Shown piece by piece: positions 32,960 to 41,504 of a stretch of DNA of 64,000 bases. The stretch spans positions 141,564 through 205,563 of the forward strand of contig JAJQGT010000008.1 in assembly GCA_021201135.1 (NCBI GenBank), written 5' to 3'. This stretch comes from Oscillospiraceae bacterium. Lineage in GTDB: Bacteria; Bacillota; Clostridia; Oscillospirales; Ruminococcaceae. Below the pieces are notes generated by a model. That model did not search any database. It saw only the letters and a list, made by a program, of their open reading frames with translations, and was not told where the DNA came from. The position numbers were made by a program, and so were the translations under genes. How positions within the stretch are numbered: position 1 is the first letter of the stretch; each line of letters opens with the position of its first letter.

Positions 32960-33163
32960 CCTCCCTCACCTGTGTTAGTGAGGGGGTAAAGAAGCGCAAA
33001 AGCAAGATACGCCCGGTCGGACAGTAACTCAAATTTGAGAACTGCCGCCCCGACAATCTTGATGGGAATTGCGGCTTCCCATACCCTCGGCTTTGCAAAT
33101 TTATCGTATTTGCATTTCGGTTCCTATTAGAAATAGTCACAGTGGCGGAGCCGGTTGCTGTGG
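32960..33163. ncRNA. Structured intergenic region, possible unassigned RNA
   Basis: No convincing gene lies here. It holds several palindromes: CCCTCCCTCAC/GTGAGGGGG at 32960-32986, ACAGTAACTCAAATTTGAGAACTG near 33021, CCCATC/GGGAA-type pairs near 33060-33090, and GTCACAG/CTGTGGC at 33136-33164. On the plus strand the region ends in a good terminator, which would fit a plus-strand small RNA, but I find no matching promoter. Confidence 0.3.
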
Positions 33164-33196
33164 CAAAAAAAGAACGACCGCAAAGTCGCTCTTTTT
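33164..33196. terminator. Bidirectional intrinsic terminator
   Basis: Stem AAAGAACGAC(C)/GTCGCTCTTTT with A and T tracts on both sides. It closes the minus-strand acetyltransferase gene ending at 33201. Confidence 0.85.
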
Positions 33197-33200
33197 GAAG

Positions 33201-33659
33201 CTAAAGCCTTTTAAGGTACACCATATCTCCGTTCAAAGCTGTTATTTTCGGAGATTTTTCATACCCGTTTTTCAGATAAAATCTCTCGGCAGTGTCAGTT
33301 GTAAGGATTGCATATCCTACACCGTGATCCTTGAAATATTCTTCGGTGAGTCTGAGAAGTGCTGTTCCGTGTCTGTTATTTCGATGCCCTTCTGAAATCC
33401 AAAACTCCCGCACAAAACCAAGCTTTGTTTTGAAAAACCAGCTCTCCATATCCATAACGGTAAATTGAAGAAATCCCGCAATCTGACCACTTTCGGCTAT
33501 GTACACATAGGCAAAATTCTCGCCCTTGTCGTGACCCATGCTTTCAAAAAGCCCGTCCCAGTCGTCAACAGTCCAGTGAATCTCACCGGCGTATTCCATG
33601 AAAGCCTTTTTAAAATCCGGACTTGTAAAGTCAGAGAAAAACTCATAGTTATTATTCAT
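33201..33659 (-). CDS. GNAT-family N-acetyltransferase
   Basis: A 152-residue GNAT protein. The acetyl-CoA binding core is visible as FVREFWISEGHRNNRHGTALLRLTEEYF, with a preceding strand FAYVYIAESGQIAGFLQFTV and the closing ILTTDTAERFYLKNGYE. The start at 33659 (MNNNYEF) has AAGGAG at six bases. An upstream in-frame extension of 43 residues contains a hydrophobic stretch but has no ribosome site. A sigma-A promoter lies 170 bases upstream. Substrate unknown. Confidence 0.88.
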   Translation of the reverse strand: MNNNYEFFSDFTSPDFKKAFMEYAGEIHWTVDDWDGLFESMGHDKGENFAYVYIAESGQIAGFLQFTVMDMESWFFKTKLGFVREFWISEGHRNNRHGTALLRLTEEYFKDHGVGYAILTTDTAERFYLKNGYEKSPKITALNGDMVYLKRL

Positions 33660-33830
33660 GTTGCTCCTTAATGCAGTCAAAAAAATGTTCCCGATAACGA
33701 GAACGCAGATAAAGATTACACCGTCAAACGCAGAATGCTTGACTGCATTAAGCCCCACACAGTGAACGATATGCATTCCCATTATCAACTATTGTAATCA
33801 TATCAATCACCGCCTTTCAAATCTGATGGC

Positions 33831-33859
33831 ATTATATCATTTCTGAAATGTGTTGTCAA
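33831..33859 (-). promoter_or_regulatory. Promoter of the minus-strand acetyltransferase
   Basis: TTGACA (33854-33859), 17 bases, TATAAT (33831-33836) on the minus strand: a consensus match. Confidence 0.85.
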
Positions 33860-33879
33860 GTTTTTTTCTGCTCGAGAAT

Positions 33880-34028
33880 AAAAGGGGCGTTATCCCGGCG
33901 GGAAGATTCCTTCGATGAAGGCTTTGCAACAAGAAAAGCAAAGTCTGACTATCCGTAGGGATGCAAAGCAGAGCTCTTACAATTACCTGTATATGTTCAA
34001 GGTCGGCGACACTGTGGTCAGGCTGACC
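33880..34028 (+). ncRNA. Structured RNA with competing helices, possible riboswitch
   Basis: GCTTTGC (33921-33927) can pair with GCAAAG (33938-33943) or equally with GCAAAGC (33963-33969), giving two exclusive folds. A hairpin CCTTC/GAAGG precedes it, CTATCC/GGATG lies between, and GGTCA/TGACC (34016-34028) ends it. The paired GCAAAG words recall the c-di-GMP-I (GEMM) motif, but the rest of that consensus is not clear. The next plus gene has its own promoter after it. Confidence 0.3.
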
Positions 34029-34065
34029 CAGATAAAAATTTCCCCAAGTCGGGTATGCCGGTGTC

Positions 34066-34094
34066 TTGTTTTCTTCATTCCGATATGGTATACT
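34066..34094 (+). promoter_or_regulatory. Promoter of the plus-strand acetyltransferase
   Basis: TTGTTT (34066-34071), 17 bases, TATACT (34089-34094), about 45 bases before the start codon. Confidence 0.6.
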
Positions 34095-34140
34095 AATTAG
34101 TGTATGCGAGTACAAATCGGAATCTGGAGAGGATAGCGGA

Positions 34141-34578
34141 ATGATTCGTGAAACAAAAGAATGTGAATTAAATGAAATATTGCAGTTATATTTGTATCTT
34201 CATGAAACAAGTATTCCTGATGATACGGAACATCTCAGGACAGTCTGGTCAGAAATTATTAATGACAAGCACCATCATTTGATTATTTGTGAAGTGGATG
34301 GAAAAATAGTATCGTCCTGCGTGTGTGTGATCATTCCCAATTTGACCAGAGATGTTCGCCCATATGCGTTTATAGAGAATGTAGTTACTCATAAGGAATA
34401 CCGTCATTGCGGATATGCTACTGGATGTTTAAATTATGCGAAAGAAATCGCAAAGAGTGAAAACTGCTATAAGATAATGCTGTTGACCGGAGCAAAAAAT
34501 GCGGAGACATTGGATTTTTACAGGAAAGCCGGTTATAACAGTACAGATAAGACTGCGTTTATTCAGTGGGTTGATTGA
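34141..34578 (+). CDS. GNAT-family N-acetyltransferase
   Basis: A 145-residue GNAT protein with the order typical of the family: IRETKECELNEILQLYLYL at the start, HHLIICEVDGKIVSSCVC, the pantetheine strand AFIENVVTHKEYRHCGYATG and KIMLLTGAKNAETLDFYRKAGY. The start at 34141 follows GGAGAGGA; longer readings lack a ribosome site. It is divergently placed from the other acetyltransferase, with a structured RNA between. Substrate unknown. A terminator follows at 34630. Confidence 0.9.
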   Translation: MIRETKECELNEILQLYLYLHETSIPDDTEHLRTVWSEIINDKHHHLIICEVDGKIVSSCVCVIIPNLTRDVRPYAFIENVVTHKEYRHCGYATGCLNYAKEIAKSENCYKIMLLTGAKNAETLDFYRKAGYNSTDKTAFIQWVD

Positions 34579-34629
34579 AAGTAAGTTGAAGGAAGATCGG
34601 ATATGCGAACTTAACACATTTTATATCTG

Positions 34630-34655
34630 AGAGCGACACTCATCGCTCTTTTTTC
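34630..34655 (+). terminator. Intrinsic terminator after the acetyltransferase
   Basis: Stem GAGCGA/TCGCTC with loop CACTCA followed by TTTTTT. Confidence 0.85.
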
Positions 34656-34786
34656 ATACTCATCTAAGGTGATTACAGCGAAGAAACACCAAACGCCTCC
34701 CGCATATTCCCGCCAATTCGGCAAATAATAGCACTAATTGCCAAGCAAAGGCTGGCAATCAGAAAACTATCGAAAGGACTGATTCC

Positions 34787-35326
34787 ATGAAAGCGACAGG
34801 AATTGTTCGGAGGATTGACGACCTCGGGCGGGTTGTCATCCCCAAGGAAATCCGGCGGACTATGAGGATTCGCGAGGGCGACCCTCTTGAAATATACACA
34901 AGCGGCGAGGGCGAGGTCATCTTCAAAAAGTACTCGCCGGTCGGCGAAATGCAGGACAGCGCCGAGTCTGCGGCAGACGTGATCCACAAGCTAGGCGCGG
35001 CTCCCGTGGTCATTTTTGACAGAGACCACGTCGTGGCGACGGCTGGCGTCCAGAAGAAGGAGTACGCCGAGCGGAGGATTTCACAGGGCTTGGAGGAGCT
35101 CCTCGAGACCCGCAAGAGCTGGGTCTACGACACCGAGGGCAAGGCTATCTTGCCGGTCGAAGGTGTCTCGAAGAACGCGCTTGCCGTCTCCCCGATTATC
35201 GCGTCGGGCGACCTGGCGGGAGCGGTCTGCTTCCTGAATTCCGAAAACCAGACCAAGGGCTCGGAGCTGCAGCTCACTCTTGCGCAGACGGCGGCGATGT
35301 TTCTTGGGAAACAATTAGAAGCCTAA
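34787..35326 (+). CDS. spoVT: Stage V sporulation regulator SpoVT (AbrB/GAF)
   Basis: A 179-residue transcription factor. Residues 1-50 are the AbrB swapped-hairpin DNA-binding domain (ATGIVRRIDDLGRVVIPKEI; RIREGDPLEIYT). Residues 60-178 are the GAF-like ligand-fold domain of SpoVT (PVVIFDRDHVVA, then AVSPIIASGDLAGAVCF). Length matches Bacillus SpoVT (178). It controls forespore genes under sigma-G. AAAGGA precedes the ATG. The gene starts after a hairpin (TTGCCA/TGGCAA at 34738-34758). It is next to a spore coat gene, which supports a sporulating host. Confidence 0.95.
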   Translation: MKATGIVRRIDDLGRVVIPKEIRRTMRIREGDPLEIYTSGEGEVIFKKYSPVGEMQDSAESAADVIHKLGAAPVVIFDRDHVVATAGVQKKEYAERRISQGLEELLETRKSWVYDTEGKAILPVEGVSKNALAVSPIIASGDLAGAVCFLNSENQTKGSELQLTLAQTAAMFLGKQLEA

Positions 35327-35347
35327 CACGCGAATATTTCCAAAAAA

Positions 35348-35394
35348 TCATGCCATAATACTCCTATCTTAATTAAAAGGAGATTATGGCATGA
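35348..35394 (+). promoter_or_regulatory. Long inverted repeat covering the ribosome site and start codon of the coat gene
   Basis: TCATGCCATAAT, a bulged A and CTCC (35348-35364) are complementary to GGAG and ATTATGGCATGA (35379-35394), a 16-bp stem with a 14-base loop. The right arm contains the Shine-Dalgarno GGAG and the ATG at 35391. If the left arm is transcribed, the start is sequestered; otherwise the palindrome could be an operator. Confidence 0.7.
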
Positions 35395-35849
35395 CTTTAA
35401 CTCAGAAAGAAATCGGACTCTTGAAGGATTTGAAGGACCAGGAAAAGCTCTGTTGGGAGAAGTACTCGAAGTACTCGGACGAAGCCTGCTCGTGCGAGCT
35501 CAAACAGCTCTTCCAAAGCATCTCGCAGGTGGAGCACAACCACTACGACACCGTGAACAGCATGCTTTCCGGCAACGTCCCGACCGTTCCCGAGGGGATC
35601 TTGAAGGACGAGAACAACGGCTGGTGCAAGAAAATCTGCTACAAGGACACAAGATCTGCGGACATCGACAAGTTTCTGGCGTCCGACATGCTCGCGATGG
35701 AGAAGCACGTCTCGGCGCTCTATGACACTTCGGTCTTCGAGTTCGGCGACCCCCAAGCCCGCCGCGTCCTCAACCACATTCAGGCGGAGGAACAACAGCA
35801 CGGGGAGCAGCTCTATAGCTTTTTGTCGGCGAATGGGATGTACCAGTGA
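35391..35849 (+). CDS. Ferritin-like spore coat protein (CotF family)
   Basis: A 152-residue helical protein of the CotF/coat type: TLTQKEIGLLKDLKDQEKL, YSDEACSCELKQLFQSI, QVEHNHYDTVNSML, then LASDMLAMEKHVSALYD and LNHIQAEEQQHGEQLYSFL. Repeated ExxH pairs (VEHNHY, EEQQHG) give it a ferritin-like look, although metal binding is uncertain. CotF-like proteins are assembled in the spore coat. The start is ATG 35391 with AAGGAG upstream, inside a long inverted repeat. The terminator at 35868 closes it. Confidence 0.88.
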   Translation: MTLTQKEIGLLKDLKDQEKLCWEKYSKYSDEACSCELKQLFQSISQVEHNHYDTVNSMLSGNVPTVPEGILKDENNGWCKKICYKDTRSADIDKFLASDMLAMEKHVSALYDTSVFEFGDPQARRVLNHIQAEEQQHGEQLYSFLSANGMYQ

Positions 35850-35867
35850 TCGGTCGTAAGTCAAGAA

Positions 35868-35896
35868 AATCCCCGCGAATTGCGGGGATTTTTTAT
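35868..35896 (+). terminator. Intrinsic terminator after the coat gene
   Basis: AATCCCCGC/GCGGGGATT with loop GAATT followed by TTTTATT; shared, in reverse, with the end of the RelE gene. Confidence 0.9.
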
Positions 35897-36234
35897 TCAA
35901 CATCCGGGTAGACAACGCTGTCGACATTTCTGCCGCCGTATACGATTCTCGAAATTCTCAGCACCCGTGTGCTTTCATCGGGAAGGTAATAGATTATAAA
36001 GTTTTCAACAGGCACCTTGCGGACACCTTTGCTTGCCCACGGCTTCCATTCTACCTTGGGATGGCTTTCCGGAAACATCGCCAGATTTTCAACCTGACTT
36101 TCAATCTTTCCTATAATTCTTACTGCGGCTTTTGCGGACAAGAGGTCGCCCGATATATACGAATAGATGGCGTCCATATCCTTCATAGCCTGCGGTGAAT
36201 AAATCACGCTGTAGTTAATGTTCTCGTCATTCAT
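35893..36234 (-). CDS. RelE/ParE-family toxin
   Basis: A 113-residue toxin of the RelE/ParE superfamily: VIYSPQAMKDMDAIYSYIS, a helix with KIESQVENLAMFP, GVRKVPVENFIIYYLPD and VLRISRIVYGGRN near the end. These families block growth by cutting mRNA at ribosomes (RelE) or by inhibiting gyrase (ParE); which one cannot be told here, and it lacks a full RelE catalytic set. Its ATG overlaps the antitoxin stop (ATGA), giving coupled expression. First of three related pairs in this window. Confidence 0.9.
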   Translation of the reverse strand: MNDENINYSVIYSPQAMKDMDAIYSYISGDLLSAKAAVRIIGKIESQVENLAMFPESHPKVEWKPWASKGVRKVPVENFIIYYLPDESTRVLRISRIVYGGRNVDSVVYPDVE

Positions 36235-36536
36235 ATTCCATACCTGTCATGCAAAATTTTGTGAACCTCTTCGGGAGTATAGCCTTTTCCGCTTTTGAAC
36301 GAATCGAAGCCCTTCTGAATCTCTGCGCTGATTTCCTCCTCCGTCATCCCGCCGATTGCGGTCGGTTTCTTTTCGGGAAGTCTGAGTTCGAAGGGCATGC
36401 CGTCGTGAAGGACAATCTGGCTGTAGAGCATCTGGATGGCACCCGACGGGGTAATCCCAAGCTTGGCAAGGATGCTCTCGGCGTTCTCCTTGAGTTCGGT
36501 GTCGATTCTTGCATAGACAGCGGTCGTATTCGCCAT
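36231..36536 (-). CDS. RelB/DinJ-family antitoxin
   Basis: A 101-residue antitoxin. Its N-terminal ribbon-helix-helix (TTAVYARIDTELKENAESIL, then LGITPSGAIQMLYSQIV) is typical of DinJ/RelB and binds operator DNA. The rest is the toxin-wrapping tail (EEISAEIQKGFDSFKSG). The start at 36536 has AAGGAG at eight bases. Promoter and GCAAGC operator repeats lie immediately upstream, so the pair is autoregulated. Confidence 0.92.
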   Translation of the reverse strand: MANTTAVYARIDTELKENAESILAKLGITPSGAIQMLYSQIVLHDGMPFELRLPEKKPTAIGGMTEEEISAEIQKGFDSFKSGKGYTPEEVHKILHDRYGI

Positions 36537-36565
36537 ATGAATCATCTCCTTTTATCGTTTTTTAT

Positions 36566-36606
36566 ATTATATCACGATTTGCAAGCGTTTGCAAGCATTT
36601 GCTTGC
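36566..36606 (-). promoter_or_regulatory. Promoter and operator of the first RelBE pair
   Basis: Minus strand TTGCAA (36589-36594), 17 bases, TATAAT (36566-36571). Three GCAAGC/GCTTGC half-sites (36581-36606) overlap the -35 region and form the likely antitoxin operator. Confidence 0.8.
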
Positions 36607-36617
36607 GATTTCCCGCA

Positions 36618-36648
36618 AAATAAATCCCCGCAAATTGCGGGGGATTAT
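36618..36648 (-). terminator. Intrinsic terminator of birA
   Basis: AATCCCCCGC/GCGGGGATT followed by TATTTT on the minus strand, immediately after the birA stop at 36649. Confidence 0.85.
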
Positions 36649-37557
36649 TCAATCTTCGTTCTTCACTCTATCCGTCAAATCAACCTCAAGTGCCTTTGTT
36701 CCCGCAAGGTTTTCCTTGAGGGAAAGCTGGACATCCTCAGAGTTGAGGGTCTTGAGCTCGCCGGAGGCGGTCTTTACAACGAGGCGGGCGTTGTCGTCGA
36801 TTTCGACGGCTTCGGCGAGATAGGGCTCGCTTCCGTCGAGCGGAGTCACAACGACCGTATAGCCGAGGACACACGAGCGCTTGCGGTACTCGGGGAGGAA
36901 GCCCTTCTTCGAAAGTTGATAAAGTTCAGCATTGATGTTTTCTAAGATTCGGTTGCGGATGATTGTCCCGTCCACCTTATCCATCAAGGACTCCGGTGCG
37001 GTCTTGAAAACGGTCGTCGCGTTCTCGGCGAACTCCTTGGGGAAGCCGTCCTCCGAGGGGAAGAGATTAATCCCGACGCCGATTACATAGAAGCGATCCA
37101 TGTTTTCGTCGAGCGCCGACTCGACCAGAATTCCGGCAACCTTCTTCTTTTTGTAGTATATGTCGTTCACCCATTTGATTTCCATGCGCTTGCCGGTGTA
37201 GCTCTCTATCCCCTGCGCAACCGCACAGGCGACCGCTGGGGTGATAAGCGCACATTGCTCGGGGGTGAGTGAAGGGCAAAGCGGTGTCTGGTCCTCCTCT
37301 TCAAACATGGAAGCGTTCAGCTTCGCGCCCGGGCGGATGAGCAGCGAGAAGTAAGTGCCGTTCTTCGGACTGTAAAAGCTTCGACCTTTACTGCCTTTTC
37401 CCGCAGTCTGTCTCTTCGCTTCGACAACAGTTCCCATCTTCGCCCCCTGCTTACCTGCTTCGATAAGCAAATCGTTTGTCGACGTGACCTCGTCGTAGCT
37501 GTAAATCAGACAACGATTCATATTATGAATAAGCCCACATTTTGGTCTCTTTAACAT
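36649..37557 (-). CDS. birA: Biotin--[acetyl-CoA-carboxylase] ligase
   Basis: A 302-residue biotin protein ligase of the class without the N-terminal winged helix. Visible core: TSTNDLLIEAGKQGAKMGTVV, then QTAGKGSKGRSFYSP (the biotinyl-AMP loop), TYFSLLIRPG, KWVNDIYYKKKKVAGIL and IGVGINLFP. The C-terminal SH3-like domain holds GYTVVVTPLDGSEPY. It attaches biotin to carboxylase carrier proteins. The start at 37557 has GAGGTG; a later ATG at codon 12 lacks a ribosome site. Lacking the HTH, it is not expected to repress transcription. Confidence 0.95.
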   Translation of the reverse strand: MLKRPKCGLIHNMNRCLIYSYDEVTSTNDLLIEAGKQGAKMGTVVEAKRQTAGKGSKGRSFYSPKNGTYFSLLIRPGAKLNASMFEEEDQTPLCPSLTPEQCALITPAVACAVAQGIESYTGKRMEIKWVNDIYYKKKKVAGILVESALDENMDRFYVIGVGINLFPSEDGFPKEFAENATTVFKTAPESLMDKVDGTIIRNRILENINAELYQLSKKGFLPEYRKRSCVLGYTVVVTPLDGSEPYLAEAVEIDDNARLVVKTASGELKTLNSEDVQLSLKENLAGTKALEVDLTDRVKNED

Positions 37558-37615
37558 GATAACACCTCAATACTGGTTGTATATTTTGCTGTGATTATTA
37601 CTTTCTGTTGCTTGG

Positions 37616-37759
37616 AAACCCCTCAGTCTGCCGCTTCGCGGCATCCAGCTCCCCTTTCAGGGGAGCCTATGACTGCTTCTATCAGAACTCTTAAAAGTAG
37701 GAAAAAAGCCTCCCCTGAAAGGGGAGGGGGACCGACGCCGAAGGCGTTGGTGGAGGGGT

Positions 37760-37761
<2 letters not shown>
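37616..37761. repeat. Palindromic intergenic repeat, copy 1
   Basis: Ends AAACCCCTC/GAGGGGTTT, inner blocks AGCTCCCCTTTCAGGGGAGC and CCTCCCCTGAAAGGGGAGG. Left end of the CTCAGTC type, right end of the CCACC type. The right terminal AA forms part of the guaB stop codon on the minus strand. Confidence 0.9.
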
Positions 37762-39309
<1,548 letters not shown>

Positions 39310-39344
39310 GTATTGACGCCGTTCTTTCGACAAATAAAAGACCG

Positions 39345-39394
39345 TTGACAAATCCATTATAATAGAGTATAATGTCCTTAGTGGGAAATCCCAC
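39345..39394 (+). promoter_or_regulatory. Promoter and operator of the second toxin-antitoxin pair
   Basis: TTGACA (39345-39350), 17 bases, TATAAT (39368-39373); a palindrome GTGGGAAATCCCAC (39381-39394) plus a further GTGGGA half follows at the transcript start, a likely autoregulatory site. Confidence 0.85.
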
Positions 39395-39428
39395 AGTGGG
39401 ACAGATTACAGATACAGGAGGCGATTTT

Positions 39429-39710
39429 ATGGAATCTGCAAGAGAAGTAGTCAGAAATTACGACGTTCACATCGACAGTAAGAAACGGGTCACTCTTCGC
39501 GGCGCGACTTATCATTACTACAATGTCAAGGAATACGAAAACGGTTGCATCATCCTCGAACCGAGGGAGCTGGTTGCGCCGACGGCTGTCGGAAGGATGA
39601 CAGAAGAAGAAATTTGCAATGAAGTTTTAAAGGGACTGAAATCTGCTGAGCAAAAGACATATTCAGCCGATGAGGTTGACAAAATCCTTAACAGCAGGTA
39701 TGGAATATGA
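39429..39710 (+). CDS. Antitoxin of a RelE-type pair
   Basis: A 93-residue protein. Residues 1-50 are beta-rich (VRNYDVHIDSKKRVTLRGATY; YYNVKEYENGCIILEPREL), like an AbrB/SpoVT-type swapped-hairpin or Phd-like DNA binder rather than a RelB ribbon-helix-helix. The C-terminal tail (GRMTEEEICNEVLKGLKSA and a closing SADEVDKILNSRYGI) resembles the tail of the first RelB antitoxin, which also ends RYGI. So a common toxin-binding tail is joined to a different DNA-binding head. GGAGG precedes the ATG at 39429, and the stop overlaps the toxin start. Confidence 0.82.
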   Translation: MESAREVVRNYDVHIDSKKRVTLRGATYHYYNVKEYENGCIILEPRELVAPTAVGRMTEEEICNEVLKGLKSAEQKTYSADEVDKILNSRYGI

Positions 39711-40036
39711 ATGCAGATGTTAGAAGGTATAATGTTGTCTATTCAGCAGATGCGTTGGATGATATCGGCATAATCTACGATTACATTTCAAAAAAGTTGT
39801 ATGCCAGACAGCCTGCAAGAAGGATTGTCAAACGAATTCGCGAACAAATCAAATCATTGAATATGTTTCCGGAAAGACATCCCCTTGCTCCGGAAAAGAG
39901 ATTGGCTGAGATTGGACTGCGCAAGGTTTCAGTTGAGAATTTCGTAATTTATTACGAGGTGAACGAGAAATCATTGACAGTTACGATTGCACGAATTATG
40001 TTCGGCGGAAGAGATGCAGAAAATATAATTCACTGA
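39707..40036 (+). CDS. RelE/ParE-family toxin
   Basis: A 109-residue toxin clearly related to that at 35893: VVYSADALDDIGIIYDYIS, RIREQIKSLNMFPERHPL, GLRKVSVENFVIYYEVNE and IARIMFGGRDAENI. The ATG overlaps the antitoxin stop. A terminator follows at 40046. The cognate tail similarity of the two antitoxins suggests these pairs diverged mostly in DNA-binding head and operator. Confidence 0.9.
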   Translation: MNADVRRYNVVYSADALDDIGIIYDYISKKLYARQPARRIVKRIREQIKSLNMFPERHPLAPEKRLAEIGLRKVSVENFVIYYEVNEKSLTVTIARIMFGGRDAENIIH

Positions 40037-40045
40037 ATAATAACA

Positions 40046-40072
40046 CAAAAAGCCGGAATAATCCGGCTTTTT
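40046..40072 (+). terminator. Intrinsic terminator after the second toxin
   Basis: AAAAAGCCGGA/TCCGGCTTTTT with loop ATAA. Confidence 0.9.
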
Positions 40073-40099
40073 GCGTCAGCCCGCTAAAGGCTTATGAAA

Positions 40100-41167
40100 T
40101 TATTCTGAATTTATTCGTATCAGAGCCTCTGTCGGCTGATAGTCGTCGTCGAAGAGGAGCGGCTTGTTCTTGCCCCTGCCGCTTTCGGGTCCCATGAAGT
40201 TGAGCCACGAGTGCTTGTTCGACACGCCCCAGAGGGTCACGTTCTCAATATACTCGGAGTATTCCTTGAAGATTTCAAAATACTTTTCGTATACTTCCGC
40301 GACGTCGGAAATCATCTCGGGCGTGATTTCCTTCGGTGCCTCATGCCAGTCGACACAGCTTACGTCCATCTCGGTGATGTGGAGCTTGAGTCCCGTACCG
40401 GCGTACATATCAAGCGACCTTCTGACGCCGTCGAAGCCGTGTTTGAGGACATTGATATTCGTGTGGCACTGGAGCCCGATGACGTCGACGAGTCCCCTCT
40501 CCTTCAGTGCCATTGCGGTTCTCAGGATTCTGTCGCGCTTGTCCGGTCGGAACTCGCTGTAGTCGTTGAGGCAGAGTTCAGAATTCGGGAAGTACTTCCT
40601 CGCCAGCCCGTGGAGCTCGAAGAGATAGTCGTCGCCGAGTTTTTCGTGGAAGATGCTATTTCTAAGATCTCCGCCTTCCCGCCTGTCGTTCATCGCCTCG
40701 TTGACGACGTCCCAGCAGTAGCAGTCGCCGTACTTTTCAGCCATGAGCTTGAAGTGCTCATCAAGGTTCGAACGGAGCTCGCTCGGGTTCAGCTGCTCGA
40801 ACACGCCCCAAGGGTAGGAAGCGTGCCAGGCGAGGTTGTGCCCTCGGATTTTCAGCCCGTTTTCCCGGGCAAAGTCGGCAAATTTGTCGGCGCCCGACGT
40901 ATCAGTGACGAGTGACGGGTGCACAAGGCTCTCCCTGTCCTTTATTTCGGGGCGATAGGTGATCTCGCCGCGATTGAAGGCATTGACATCCGGCGGAGCC
41001 GCATAGCCATGCGGGTGGATGCTCAGGTACTTCATCTCGTTCTCGCAGGTGACGGTGTCGAAATTCGCGACAATAACGTCCCTCGCCTCGTCAAGCCAAT
41101 GCGCCGCCACCGCCGCCCCGACGGTGAAGTAGGGAGAGAGGGATTGTTTTAGGGTTAAACCTGACAT
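40100..41167 (-). CDS. Endo-1,4-beta-xylanase, GH10, no signal peptide
   Basis: A 355-residue glycoside hydrolase family 10 enzyme. The acid/base glutamate is in CWDVVNEAMND, the nucleophile in LKLHITEMDVSC; GHNLAWHASYPWGVF and the late TLWGVSNKHSWL are typical. It lacks a signal peptide and carbohydrate-binding modules, so it should be cytosolic, acting on imported xylo-oligosaccharides. GC-rich codon use matches the core genes nearby. Its start overlaps the end of the VapD-like gene by 13 bases. Alternative: released by lysis. Confidence 0.93.
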   Translation of the reverse strand: MSGLTLKQSLSPYFTVGAAVAAHWLDEARDVIVANFDTVTCENEMKYLSIHPHGYAAPPDVNAFNRGEITYRPEIKDRESLVHPSLVTDTSGADKFADFARENGLKIRGHNLAWHASYPWGVFEQLNPSELRSNLDEHFKLMAEKYGDCYCWDVVNEAMNDRREGGDLRNSIFHEKLGDDYLFELHGLARKYFPNSELCLNDYSEFRPDKRDRILRTAMALKERGLVDVIGLQCHTNINVLKHGFDGVRRSLDMYAGTGLKLHITEMDVSCVDWHEAPKEITPEMISDVAEVYEKYFEIFKEYSEYIENVTLWGVSNKHSWLNFMGPESGRGKNKPLLFDDDYQPTEALIRINSE

Positions 41168-41502
41168 TTTTCTTTCATTTCCTCCCTCGTTTTGACTTCT
41201 GCTTCCTTGTCAAACATATAATTCAGATTGTGCTCCTTGCCGATATTGGATTCTCTGCAGTCACGCATACATTTATTGAGCCACGGGTTTTCCTTTATCA
41301 GCTCGTTGAGTATGCCTTGCACACGGACATGGGACATCGGCTTCTCCGACGCATAAGTTGAACCCTGCAACCAGAGGAAGCCGTTATTACGCATATGTCG
41401 TTTGATTACATCATAGCCGTTGTTCCAACTGTCTACCGGATAATATTTCTTCAAAGCCTCGGTATCAAGGTCAAAAGTTATCTGCTTTCTCGCTTTTGCC
41501 AT
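41155..41502 (-). CDS. VapD-like protein (Cas2-related ribonuclease)
   Basis: A 115-residue protein matching VapD: KQITFDLDTEALKKYYPVDSW, YDVIKRHMRNNGFLWLQGSTY, and NPWLNKCMRDCRESNI. VapD proteins have the ferredoxin-like fold of Cas2 and cleave RNA as toxins. The FDLDT aspartates are intact. A lysine/glutamate tail extends it past the usual 95 residues. The 100-residue ORF just upstream may be its partner. It overlaps the xylanase gene, which is unlikely to be functionally linked. Confidence 0.85.
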   Translation of the reverse strand: MAKARKQITFDLDTEALKKYYPVDSWNNGYDVIKRHMRNNGFLWLQGSTYASEKPMSHVRVQGILNELIKENPWLNKCMRDCRESNIGKEHNLNYMFDKEAEVKTREEMKEKCQV

Positions 41503-41504
41503 TA

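Noticed and set aside
32844..33140. 98-residue minus-strand ORF
   Set aside because: It runs through the promoter at 32838-32866 and palindromes, has no ribosome site and looks random in composition.
33100..33170. GCCACTGTGA resembling a cobalamin riboswitch piece (minus strand)
   Set aside because: No B12-box start (AAGAGGGAA, GGTGAAA-TCC) precedes it; the 5' side is the terminator of the acetyltransferase gene.
33660..33788. 43-residue hydrophobic N-terminal extension of the acetyltransferase
   Set aside because: No ribosome site for its starts, while the start at 33659 has AAGGAG. A small holin-like toxin was considered, but no separate stop exists.
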